Shown here: positions 1 through 6,251 of the stretch, one piece after another
Layout of the letters: each line of letters begins with the position of its first letter
Position numbering within the stretch: position 1 is the first letter of the stretch
Source: CAYWMP01 sp964459445
Lineage (GTDB): Bacteria > Desulfobacterota > DSM-4660 > Desulfatiglandales > HGW-15
Assembly: GCA_964459445.1 (NCBI GenBank)
Contig: CAYWMP010000195.1
Span: 1-10,822, forward strand
Length of the DNA: 10,822 nt
Direction of reading: 5' to 3'
Notes under the pieces: generated by a model
What the model saw: the letters and a program-made list of their open reading frames with translations, nothing else
Database searches by the model: none
Told to the model about the DNA's origin: nothing
Position numbers and translations under genes: made by a program

Positions 1-140
1 CTAGGAGAATCATTGACCAAATCGGCCAGGTCCTTGCAAAACGCTACGGCTTTACCGATGAGGAGCTGGATTTCATCATCAACTATGACATCAAATACCG
101 CATGGGCCGGGTGGCGGATGGGGGGGAGGAAAAAGGTTAG
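1..140 (+). CDS. C-terminal end of a type IIG / Eco57I-like restriction-modification methylase (partial)
   Basis: An open frame enters from the left edge (first full codon at position 3) and stops at TAG 138-140, giving 45 residues. The stretch YGFTDEELDFIINYDIKYRMG is what I recognise as the usual extreme C-terminus of large Eco57I/PglX-like N6-adenine DNA methylases and type IIG restriction-modification enzymes. The tail after it (about 10 residues, rich in Gly and Glu) is ordinary. Catalytic motifs would lie upstream, outside the window, so activity cannot be judged. The AlbA_2 ATPase gene downstream on the same strand fits a defence neighbourhood. The family call comes from one short but characteristic segment and is moderately sure. 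Confidence 0.65.
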   Translation, partial: RRIIDQIGQVLAKRYGFTDEELDFIINYDIKYRMGRVADGGEEKG

Positions 141-157
141 ATCCTTAGTAAAATGGA

Positions 158-313
158 ATGAACTTGAATCGTAAATATTCACAGAGTTATGAACAAAACC
201 GAACTTTAGAAAATTATCTCCAGAGGCGAGGACAACCGGCATGTGCGCAGCACATGGAAACTCCTGACACCGTCGAGGTGGTCAATATCATAAAGGATGC
301 ATTGAAGCGATGA
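158..313 (+). CDS. Small hypothetical protein (51 aa) overlapping the AlbA_2 gene by ATGA
   Basis: An ATG at 158 opens a 51-codon frame ending at TGA 311-313, whose ATGA overlaps the ATG (310) of the AlbA_2 gene. The frame is closed upstream by TAA at 149-151. The product is hydrophilic and charged (it begins MNLNRKYSQSYEQNR and ends VVNIIKDALKR), with no membrane segment or signal peptide. A second in-frame ATG at 254 would give only 19 residues. The Shine-Dalgarno site before 158 is weak (GGA directly upstream). No family is recognised. The overlap suggests translational coupling to the ATPase gene, because that gene has no good ribosome site of its own. It could instead be the remnant of a longer gene. 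Confidence 0.45.
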   Translation: MNLNRKYSQSYEQNRTLENYLQRRGQPACAQHMETPDTVEVVNIIKDALKR

Positions 314-1776
314 CCTTTGACCGGCCAGATGATTATCTAATCAGCATTATCCAAGAGCTACGTAAACTACCCCGTGAAACCGAATGGGTTGAGTTCAAGC
401 GCAAAGCAACCGATCCGGAAGAGATCGGTGAATATATTTCAGCCCTGGCAAATTCTGCAGCTCTTCTGGGAAAGGTGAATGCCTATATGGCCTGGGGGGT
501 CGACAACCAGACCCACGATATCATCGGTACCGATTTCAAGCCAACATTGAAAAAAATCGGTAATGAAGAACTGGAAAGCTGGCTGTTGCGTCTCCTCTCT
601 CCTAAAATCAATTTTCGTTTTTATGAGCTGATGATCGATGAAGAGCCGTTGGTTTTGATGGAGATCGGCACGGCTTTTCGCCATCCGGTGCGGTTCAAAA
701 CCGCCGAATATATCCGGATTGGCTCTTACAAGAAAAAACTAAAGGATTTCCCTGAAAAGGAGCGGGAACTCTGGCGTGCATTTGATCAGACCCCGTTTGA
801 ACGTGAGGTGGCCGTTGAAAACATGAGTTCCGAGGAAGTTCTGCGGGTGTTGGATTATCCGGCCTATTTTGAACTTTTGAAACAACCCTTGCCCGAAGGG
901 CGGAACGGCGTTTTCGCAGCCCTTGAGGCGGATAGAATGATCTTTCGCGGCAGGAGCGGCCGTTGGAACATCTCCAATCTTGGGGCGGTACTTTTTGCAA
1001 GGAAACTTGCCGATTTCCGGAATCTTGGGCGAAAGGCCGTGCGTGTCATTTTATACAAGGGAGAAAGTCGGATTGAAACTATTCGTGAGCAGGATGGCAC
1101 CAAAGGTTATGCCAGCGGTTATGAAGGGTTGATCGACTTTGTTTCCAACCTGTTGCCAAAGAATGAGGTAATCGGCAAGGCGCTGCGGCGAGAGATGTCC
1201 ATGTTCCCCGAGCTTGCCGTTCGTGAGCTGGTGGCAAATGCCATCATCCACCAGGATTTTCATGCTACCGGCACTGCCCCACTGGTCGAGATATTTTCAA
1301 ATCGGATGGAAATCACCAACCCCGGCCTGCCGTTGGTCAAAACCGACCGATTTCTGGACAGCCCGCCAAAATCGCGTAACGAGGCGCTGGCCTCGTTCAT
1401 GAGGCGCATCGGTGTATGCGAGGAACGCGGCAGCGGGGTGGACAAGGTTGTTTTTCAGGCCGAACTATACCAGCTACCAGCGCCGATTTTTGAAACCACT
1501 CACGAACATACACGAGCTGTAATTTTTGCTCACCGGGAATTTCGGGAAATGGATAAGGACGACCGAGTCAGGGCCTGCTATCTTCACGCCTGCCTGCGCT
1601 ATGTTCAGCGAGATTTCATGACCAACACTACCTTGCGGAACCGTTTCGGCATTGAGGCTAAAAACAGTGCCATGGTCTCGAGAATTATCAGGGATACGCT
1701 CACCGCCGACCTTATTCGGTGTCATGATGATTCCGTGGGCAGCAGGGCCAGAAAATACCTGCCATGGTGGGCCTGA
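310..1776 (+). CDS. AlbA_2 (Schlafen-like) DNA-binding / GHKL ATPase / winged-helix protein
   Basis: This 488-residue protein has the layout of the family often annotated as 'putative transcriptional regulator' or 'ATP-binding protein'. Residues ~20-140 form an AlbA_2/Schlafen AlbA domain (ETEWVEFKRKA, then ANSAALLGKVNAYMAWGV). Residues ~295-410 form a RecG-C-like HATPase_c_4 fold with an N-box ELVANAIIHQDF (E306, N310, H314), followed by EITNPGLP and the glycine loop EERGSGVDKV. Residues ~420-488 look like a winged helix, ending KYLPWWA as is usual for the family. Length is normal and the frame intact. Family members are linked to transcription control and often sit in defence islands; some Schlafen relatives cleave RNA. 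Which role applies here is not visible. The start overlaps the stop of the 51-codon ORF, so it is probably translationally coupled to it. Confidence 0.85.
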   Translation: MTFDRPDDYLISIIQELRKLPRETEWVEFKRKATDPEEIGEYISALANSAALLGKVNAYMAWGVDNQTHDIIGTDFKPTLKKIGNEELESWLLRLLSPKINFRFYELMIDEEPLVLMEIGTAFRHPVRFKTAEYIRIGSYKKKLKDFPEKERELWRAFDQTPFEREVAVENMSSEEVLRVLDYPAYFELLKQPLPEGRNGVFAALEADRMIFRGRSGRWNISNLGAVLFARKLADFRNLGRKAVRVILYKGESRIETIREQDGTKGYASGYEGLIDFVSNLLPKNEVIGKALRREMSMFPELAVRELVANAIIHQDFHATGTAPLVEIFSNRMEITNPGLPLVKTDRFLDSPPKSRNEALASFMRRIGVCEERGSGVDKVVFQAELYQLPAPIFETTHEHTRAVIFAHREFREMDKDDRVRACYLHACLRYVQRDFMTNTTLRNRFGIEAKNSAMVSRIIRDTLTADLIRCHDDSVGSRARKYLPWWA

Positions 1777-1790
1777 TTTTGAAAAACGAT

Positions 1791-1905
1791 TTGTTTGACG
1801 GTTGCTTGACGGATACTGTTTAAAACCGCAGCCAGATTAAATATAACTATTTGATTTTGTTATCATATATTCATTTAATTTTGTTTGATCGTTGTTTGAT
1901 TGGAT
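1791..1905 (+). repeat. Pair of direct repeats built from TTGTTTGA-like 11-mers
   Basis: Two imperfect copies of a ~24-bp sequence lie 90 bp apart, at 1791-1814 and 1881-1905. Each contains two tandem near-copies of TTGTTTGA(C/T)GG spaced about 11 bp, roughly one helical turn. The second copy lies between the -10-like hexamer and the ribosome site of the small ORF at 1926, so an operator role is possible. They follow the gene for a winged-helix protein. Function is not known. Confidence 0.5.
1851..1879 (+). promoter_or_regulatory. Sigma-70-like promoter upstream of the 41-codon ORF
   Basis: TTGATT (1851-1856) and TTTAAT (1874-1879) are separated by exactly 17 bases in an AT-rich stretch. Transcription would start near 1886, giving a ~40-base leader that includes the ribosome site at 1908-1916. 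Hexamer matches are good, but such matches are common in AT-rich DNA. Confidence 0.4.
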
Positions 1906-1925
1906 CTTAAGGAGGTCCAAACCGT

Positions 1926-2051
1926 ATGTTTTCAAAAGCGGAACCGATAGGTCTGCCGGAACCTCGCATTGGTACGGAGCCAGCCATAGATGCAGACCTA
2001 TTGGAAATGACCCAGCCTAAATTACCAACGCCTGTTGGAAATCGCGGATAA
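1926..2051 (+). CDS. Small ORF (41 aa) with an exceptionally strong Shine-Dalgarno site
   Basis: TAAGGAGGT at 1908-1916 is a nine-base match to the anti-Shine-Dalgarno sequence and lies nine bases before ATG 1926. The frame runs 41 codons to TAA 2049-2051. The predicted peptide (starting MFSKAEPIGLPEPRIG) is soluble and rich in Pro, Glu and Ile, with no membrane segment. I do not recognise a family. Its last 35 bases overlap, antisense, the 3' end of the convergent Cys/Met PLP enzyme gene. It may be a genuine microprotein or the stub of a longer gene whose body was lost next to the PLP gene. Promoter-like hexamers and repeat copies stand upstream. Confidence 0.45.
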   Translation: MFSKAEPIGLPEPRIGTEPAIDADLLEMTQPKLPTPVGNRG

Positions 2052-3174
2052 GGTCATCCGTGGATTCAATTCCGACTGACATTCGGATGAGACTATCCGT
2101 AATCCCCTGTGCCTGCCGATCCTCCGGGGACAGACCGGAGTGGGATGTGGTAACCGGTCGGGTGACGAGGGTTTCGATGCCGCCCAAGCTGGGGGCAATA
2201 AAGGGCAGCGTGACTTTGTTCATAAACCTTTCCGCCGCTTCAACGTCGCCTTTAAGCTCAAAACTCAACATACCGCTAAAGCCGTTGAATAATCTTTTGG
2301 CGCGATCGTGTCTGGGATGGCTTTCCAGACCGGGATAATTTACTTTTGAAACCGCCGGGTGATTTTCGAGAAATCGTGCAACCTTGAGGGTACTTTCGTT
2401 TTGGTACCTCAACCTGACGGCCAGGGTCTTGAGTCCCCGATGAAGGAGGAAGCAGGCATGGGGATCCAAGGAACCGCCAAGATGGTTGAGTTTTCGTGTG
2501 ATCCCTTCAATCAACTCCTCTTTCCCAATGACAGCACCGGCCACGATGTCTGTATGCCCGTTAAGGTACTTTGTGCAACTATGGAGGGAAAGGTCAAATC
2601 CCCATTCAGGGGGGCGAAAGTTCACCGAACTCGCGAAGGTATTGTCAATCATTGAAACAAGATCGTGGTTTTTGGCGAAATCAACAATGGCCTCGAGATC
2701 TGCAACCTGAAGGAGGGGATTGGTCATGGTTTCAACGAGGATGGCCTTGGTGTTCGGTTGAAGTTTGGCATCCCAGGTTGCAGGATCATCCGCGTTGATA
2801 AAGTCATAGGCGATGCCGTAATCCGCAAAGTCCTTTGTCAGAAAATCATGGGTCCCACCATATAGGCGATCCTGAGCGAGCAAATGGTCCCCTGAAGAAA
2901 GGACGGTCAGCAGGGTTGTAGAAATCGCGGCCATACCGCTGCCGGTTACAAGGGCTGCTTCAGCGTTTTCAAGAGCGGCAAGTTTTTGATGAAGGACTAT
3001 ATGATTTGGCGTGTTGTTGAGCCTGATGTATTTAAGATCATGGTAACTCTCTTCCCCGGCGTATTCATAGGTTGAGGACTGAAAAATCGGCATGGTCACC
3101 GCACCGTTTATGGGTGGTTCAGGTTCTCCGGCATGAATGAGTTTTGTCTCGATGTCTCTGTATTCTTTGCTCAT
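2017..3174 (-). CDS. Cys/Met metabolism PLP-dependent enzyme (cystathionine gamma-synthase / gamma-lyase / beta-lyase family)
   Basis: The 385-residue product matches the trans-sulfuration PLP family along its full normal length. Visible features are ALVTGSGMAAI (residues 74-84, PLP phosphate region), QDRLYGGTHDF with Y105 stacking on the cofactor, D177 in MIDNTF, the Schiff-base lysine K202 in SCTKYLNGHTDIVAG, and R339 in TRPVTTSHSG for the substrate carboxylate. The usual YSRxxNPT block is replaced by YIRLNNTPNH (49-58), which keeps the Tyr and Arg that contact the neighbouring subunit's PLP. The sequence does not separate synthase, gamma-lyase and beta-lyase, so no symbol is given. AAGGAG at 3184-3189 sits nine bases before the ATG. 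The gene is divided from the upstream amino-acid cluster by 442 bp of inverted-repeat DNA and is probably transcribed separately. Confidence 0.88.
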   Translation of the reverse strand: MSKEYRDIETKLIHAGEPEPPINGAVTMPIFQSSTYEYAGEESYHDLKYIRLNNTPNHIVLHQKLAALENAEAALVTGSGMAAISTTLLTVLSSGDHLLAQDRLYGGTHDFLTKDFADYGIAYDFINADDPATWDAKLQPNTKAILVETMTNPLLQVADLEAIVDFAKNHDLVSMIDNTFASSVNFRPPEWGFDLSLHSCTKYLNGHTDIVAGAVIGKEELIEGITRKLNHLGGSLDPHACFLLHRGLKTLAVRLRYQNESTLKVARFLENHPAVSKVNYPGLESHPRHDRAKRLFNGFSGMLSFELKGDVEAAERFMNKVTLPFIAPSLGGIETLVTRPVTTSHSGLSPEDRQAQGITDSLIRMSVGIESTDDLIRDFQQALVI

Positions 3175-3183
3175 GATAATGTG

Positions 3184-3189
3184 CTCCTT
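3184..3189 (-). promoter_or_regulatory. Ribosome binding site abutting an inserted repeat element
   Basis: On the minus strand AAGGAG stands nine bases before the ATG of the Cys/Met enzyme. Only base 3190 separates it from the left end of the 127-bp MITE-like element, so the leader and any native promoter lie inside or beyond that element. Confidence 0.7.
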
Positions 3190-3190
3190 A

Positions 3191-3317
3191 TATAGTCTTC
3201 CAGATAAAGTTTTTGGACTGCGTTATCAGTCGCCTCCTTTCGACAACGTACTATTTGTACGCCTTACTCAAGGGGGCTCCTTCTAGCCTTGCCAAAAACT
3301 TTATCTGAAAGACTATA
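3191..3317. mobile_element. MITE-like element with 26-bp terminal inverted repeats
   Basis: Bases 3191-3216 and 3292-3317 are inverted copies matching at 25 of 26 positions, enclosing 75 bp. Total length is 127 bp with no coding capacity, typical of a non-autonomous miniature inverted-repeat element. Both ends read TATAGTCTT outward-in, compatible with a TA target preference, though no longer target duplication is evident. The interior holds a small palindrome CGTAC-tattt-GTACG at 3247-3261. As RNA it could fold into one long hairpin. It lies directly upstream of the ribosome site of the Cys/Met enzyme. Confidence 0.7.
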
Positions 3318-3355
3318 GCATCAAAATACCGACTGACAGACGAAATCATTGCTAC

Positions 3356-3593
3356 GGTCGGGTTCATTTTTTCAAGTCCTATCTATAGGCTTCGGTGGCG
3401 GTTCCCGTAGCTGGAAGGGTTCAATAGAATGGATCATTTCATGGGAAAGGACAATTCTGTCCATCGACTTTGCTCAGGACCGTGAGCCTGTCGAACGGCA
3501 AGGGGTTTTGTGGCGTGAACCCCTCCATCTACGGGAACGGCAAAGTCTGGTGGAATTCTTTTTGAGATAGGACTTAAAAAAAAGACCCCGACC
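3356..3593. repeat. 238-bp nested inverted-repeat element
   Basis: Outer arms 3356-3384 and 3565-3593 pair at 26 of 29 positions. Inner arms 3401-3423 and 3516-3538 pair at 21 of 23. Between the inner arms lies a REP-like hairpin. The arms are unequal in the middle (16 against 26 unpaired bases), so the whole forms an interrupted cruciform or hairpin. No protein is supported inside. It may be a degenerate MITE or a complex intergenic palindrome. It lies 23 bp beyond the stop of the deformylase-like gene and could end or protect transcripts of the six-gene cluster. Confidence 0.6.
3465..3493. repeat. REP-like palindrome
   Basis: CGAC-ttt-GCTCA-ggaccg-TGAGC-ct-GTCG forms an imperfect hairpin with two paired blocks. 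The motif GCTCAGG...GAGCCTGTCGAAC resembles a palindromic intergenic repeat I associate with Desulfobacterota and other environmental genomes. That recollection needs a genome-wide count. It is nested inside the 238-bp inverted repeat. Confidence 0.5.
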
Positions 3594-3616
3594 TCCGCTA
3601 TTGCTCAGGATTGTTT

Positions 3617-4117
3617 TCACCTCAAAAGGTGCCTTTGGTTCTTTAAGGCAAAAGACCGCTCGTCAACAGCCCTGGCCGTGGCAAGGATGCCGTCCAAGTG
3701 GTCATATTCATGCTGCAACAGTTCAGACAGATCATCTTCGAGCACCATGCTCCGGTCATTCCATTCTCTATCCCTGTAATTAATTGTAATGCGCCTGTGT
3801 CTTTTGACCTTTACCAATAGATCGGGAAAGCACATGCAATCGTCCCAGACTTCAATCATCTCTTCGCTTTTTTGGTTTATTGCAGGATTAATGAACACAA
3901 CTGGCTCTTCAATGAACAGGTATATCAATCGCTTCATGACGCCGATCTGAGGCGCAGCAATGGCCCGCCCTGCGCCGTATTTGGCCTTGAAATCCAAAAG
4001 CGTGTCATGAAGATCGTCAATGACATGGGTCAGCTCAGGCAGATCTCTTTCCTCTACTGCTTCGGATACCTCGTATAATCGCGGATTGCCAAGCAAGAAT
4101 ATCTCTTTCACAGACAT
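3617..4117 (-). CDS. def: Divergent peptide deformylase family protein
   Basis: Peptide deformylases remove the N-formyl group from nascent proteins using a metal held by Cys and two His. This 166-residue protein has the family length and the metal motif QHEYDHLDG (H136, E137, H140). Motif II, normally EGCLS, reads DDCMC (92-96) and keeps the ligand Cys as C94. Motif I, normally GxGLAAPQ, reads GRAIAAPQ (50-57), with the second Gly replaced by Ala. All metal ligands and the catalytic Glu and Gln are therefore present, but the pocket is unusual. It is the last gene of the minus-strand cluster, 18 bases after the methyltransferase, with GGAG seven bases before its ATG. No fmt partner is nearby, so it may be a secondary deformylase. 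The symbol marks the family only. Confidence 0.78.
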   Translation of the reverse strand: MSVKEIFLLGNPRLYEVSEAVEERDLPELTHVIDDLHDTLLDFKAKYGAGRAIAAPQIGVMKRLIYLFIEEPVVFINPAINQKSEEMIEVWDDCMCFPDLLVKVKRHRRITINYRDREWNDRSMVLEDDLSELLQHEYDHLDGILATARAVDERSFALKNQRHLLR

Positions 4118-4135
4118 GAAGTAACTCCGATTCTA

Positions 4136-4708
4136 TTATAGATTCGATAGTTTATGTTCGGGTTTCCGGCAGACTATTTGGGCGACGGCCCTCTCGGGAT
4201 TCTTCTTCACCCCTTCAAACTGATGGATGATTTCCCAATCTTCAAACCATCCTTTCAATTCCCCGGGTTTAAGCAGGAAGTCGGGATTGTGGGGTCGCCC
4301 AAACCGGGGCTGTCCAATCGTAAAAGTCTCATAGAAAAGGAAACCGCCCTTTTTCAAAGCCTTTCGGATACAGGGGATAAGGGGCCTATGAAGATACCGG
4401 AAGACCAGAATAGCAGCATAGGCGTTTTCCGATAAAGGGTTGGCGCCTTCTCGTTCAAGATCCACCTGCCATGGCTTGGCATTTACGGTCGCGCTTTCGG
4501 CCAAAAAGGCCGCGCGCTCTAACGCCTCCTCATTCCTATCGCAGAGGATAACCTCAAAACCTTTGGTTGCCAAGAAGATGCCGTTATGACCCTCTCCACA
4601 GGCAAGATCAAGAACGGGTCCCGGGGGGGTCTTCCCTTTGATCACTTCTAAATGCTCTTTGAGCAATGAGGCAGGCCTTATGATGCTATCATTCAAGGAT
4701 AAGCCCAA
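4136..4708 (-). CDS. Class I SAM-dependent methyltransferase (TehB-like), TTG start
   Basis: The 190-residue product has methyltransferase motif I VLDLACGEGHNG (32-43), an acidic residue after strand 2 (D57 in VILCDRNEEAL) that would bind the SAM ribose, and D83 in QVDLE near the adenine. The C-terminal part holds GGFLFYETFTIGQPRFGRP (121-139), a pattern I associate with TehB-like small methyltransferases. The substrate cannot be read from sequence. No in-frame ATG fits. The best start is TTG at 4706-4708, two bases after the threonine aldolase stop, suggesting translational coupling. The only Shine-Dalgarno-like GGAGG lies about 16 bases upstream, inside the aldolase gene. A second TTG at 4694-4696 is an alternative. 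It is followed after 18 bases by the deformylase-like gene. Confidence 0.82.
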   Translation of the reverse strand: MGLSLNDSIIRPASLLKEHLEVIKGKTPPGPVLDLACGEGHNGIFLATKGFEVILCDRNEEALERAAFLAESATVNAKPWQVDLEREGANPLSENAYAAILVFRYLHRPLIPCIRKALKKGGFLFYETFTIGQPRFGRPHNPDFLLKPGELKGWFEDWEIIHQFEGVKKNPERAVAQIVCRKPEHKLSNL

Positions 4709-4710
4709 GT

Positions 4711-5754
4711 TTATATTCTTATTTCCTCCACCACTTCTCGCATTATTTCCGCTGCTTCCTCCACCTGTTCGCGAGAAACATCCAAATGGGTCACCGCCCT
4801 AACCAGGTGTTTTCCCAATGTAGAGATCCCAACACCGCGGGACGTAAGCCTCTCATCGAATTCAGTGGCCGTGATTCCCAGAGCGGATATGTCAAAGTAA
4901 ACCAGATTCGTTTCAGCCGGTTCGACTGTTATGCCGACGATTTGTGATAACCCCCCGGCCAGAGTCTGCGCGTTCCCATGATCCTCTGCCATTCGTTCAA
5001 TATGGTTTTCAAGGGCATAGATTGCTCCTGCCGCAATAATCCCAGCTTGCCGCATGGCCCCGCCGAACTGATGTTTCCATCGCCAGGCTTTATTGATGAA
5101 ATCCTGCGACCCGGCCAGGGCAGCCCCTACAGGGGCGCCGAGTCCTTTGCTGAAATCGATCCAAACGGAATCAAAGGGTTTCGCATAATCCTTTGCAGGA
5201 ACCCCGGAGGCGACAACGGCATTCAGGAGCCGCGCCCCATCCATATGGCAACCCAAACCGGACCCTCTTGCGACTTCACACACCTCTTGAATGGTTTCAA
5301 GGGGCCATACGGAACCGCAGCCGAGATTGGAGGTTTGTTCTACCAACAGGACCCTTGATCGAGGAAAGTGATTATTTTCTGGGCGAATGGCTGCTTCAAC
5401 CTGTTCTGGTGAATATATTCCCCTCTCACCATCAACAGTATTGACCATCGCCCCGCAAAGGGCTGCGGGTGCGCCCACCTCGAAGTTCCGGGAATGGGCC
5501 GTATGATCCATAATAATCTCATCACCGGGATTGCAATGGACCCGCAGAGCCACTTGATTGCACATGGTGCCCGAGGGCAGGAAAATCGCGTCGTCTTTCC
5601 CAAGAAGGTCGGCAACCATTTCAACAAGCCGATTCACCGTGGGATCGGCGTGCTGTTGCTCGTCTCCAACCTCCGCCTCGCTCATAGCCTTTCTCATCTC
5701 CGGCGTGGGATGCGTGTGCGTGTCGCTATAAAGATCGATTCGAATATTCGACAT
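4711..5754 (-). CDS. ltaE: Low-specificity L-threonine aldolase
   Basis: This PLP enzyme of fold type I would cleave L-threonine/allo-threonine to glycine and acetaldehyde in the cytoplasm. It is 347 residues, close to family length. It shows DLYSDTHTHPTPEMRKAM at the N-terminus, FLPSGTMCNQVAL (58-70), H87 in AHSRNFEVGAPA for PLP stacking, HMDGARL (D172, R175), the Schiff-base lysine K203 in DFSKGLGAPVG, and VTHLDVSREQ near the C-terminus, which matches the E. coli enzyme closely as I recall it. Where E. coli has THN with His126, this protein reads TSN (S142), so the residue near the substrate hydroxyl is changed. AAGGAAGGA upstream supports the ATG at 5754. It sits 38 bases after the flavoprotein gene in the cluster. 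Confidence 0.9.
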   Translation of the reverse strand: MSNIRIDLYSDTHTHPTPEMRKAMSEAEVGDEQQHADPTVNRLVEMVADLLGKDDAIFLPSGTMCNQVALRVHCNPGDEIIMDHTAHSRNFEVGAPAALCGAMVNTVDGERGIYSPEQVEAAIRPENNHFPRSRVLLVEQTSNLGCGSVWPLETIQEVCEVARGSGLGCHMDGARLLNAVVASGVPAKDYAKPFDSVWIDFSKGLGAPVGAALAGSQDFINKAWRWKHQFGGAMRQAGIIAAGAIYALENHIERMAEDHGNAQTLAGGLSQIVGITVEPAETNLVYFDISALGITATEFDERLTSRGVGISTLGKHLVRAVTHLDVSREQVEEAAEIMREVVEEIRI

Positions 5755-5792
5755 GAGTTTATCCTTCCTTTCACACTAACTGAACCTAGATT

Positions 5793-6251
5793 TCAATATC
5801 CTGATTTCTTTCCGGTTATCTCTTCGATATCGACCCTGATGATGCATGACGTGCCGACAACAGCCTCTTTGTATTCCCATTTTTTGTCGGAGTACTGCTT
5901 CATGATGATATCGTAGGCTCGTCGCTTTGAGTCGAGGTCATCGAGAAGAGAGGCCTTGCCGTATCCGATGACGCTTCGAAAATACATCCCCCATTTACAG
6001 GCATCTTCCGCTTCAACGAGTTTTTGGTCAATATCGAATTCGAAACAGACATGGGGATTGTTTTTGATCATGTCCAGTTTCTTTCCCTCACCGGCTGAAT
6101 GAAAATAAAGGGCGTTGTCACTGTAACCAAAGCAGAGGGGGACGACATAGGGTCGATTATGATCTGCCAAGCCAAGCCGGCAGACTAAGGATTTGCGGAT
6201 AATGGCGTCTATTTCGTTTCTATCTGTAATTTCCTTTTCTTTTCGTCTCAT
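5793..6251 (-). CDS. Pyridoxamine 5'-phosphate oxidase family protein (NimA-like, FMN-binding)
   Basis: The 152-residue product begins MRRKEKEITDRNEIDAI and continues SLVCRLGLADHNRPYVVPL and ALYFHSAGEGKKLDMI. This is the pattern of the Pyridox_ox_2/NimA-like split-barrel flavoproteins. Such proteins bind FMN as dimers and are usually of unknown substrate; NimA itself acts on nitroimidazoles. It is not PdxH: it is shorter and lacks that enzyme's C-terminal region. The ATG overlaps the stop of the racemase-family gene (ATGA at 6248-6251), so the two are probably translationally coupled. Its presence among PLP enzymes is not by itself evidence for a PLP-supply role. Confidence 0.85.
   Translation of the reverse strand: MRRKEKEITDRNEIDAIIRKSLVCRLGLADHNRPYVVPLCFGYSDNALYFHSAGEGKKLDMIKNNPHVCFEFDIDQKLVEAEDACKWGMYFRSVIGYGKASLLDDLDSKRRAYDIIMKQYSDKKWEYKEAVVGTSCIIRVDIEEITGKKSGY

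Noticed and set aside
2060..2865. Plus-strand open frames opposite the Cys/Met enzyme
   Set aside because: They lie antisense to a clearly conserved gene, show no family features and have no ribosome sites of note.
3175..3355. SAM or cobalamin riboswitch upstream of the Cys/Met enzyme
   Set aside because: The leader is occupied by a symmetric terminal-inverted-repeat element, and no riboswitch core motifs were seen.
3349..3570. Plus-strand 73-codon frame inside the 238-bp inverted repeat
   Set aside because: The frame is made almost wholly of palindrome arms and the REP-like core; the translation shows no protein-like pattern.
3575..3593. Rho-independent terminator for the six-gene cluster (minus-strand T8 run)
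   Set aside because: No compact GC-rich hairpin lies directly before the T-run; the bases belong to the arm of the 238-bp inverted repeat.
5793..6251. PdxH, supplying PLP to the neighbouring enzymes
   Set aside because: The protein fits the NimA-like Pyridox_ox_2 group and lacks the length and C-terminal region of PdxH.
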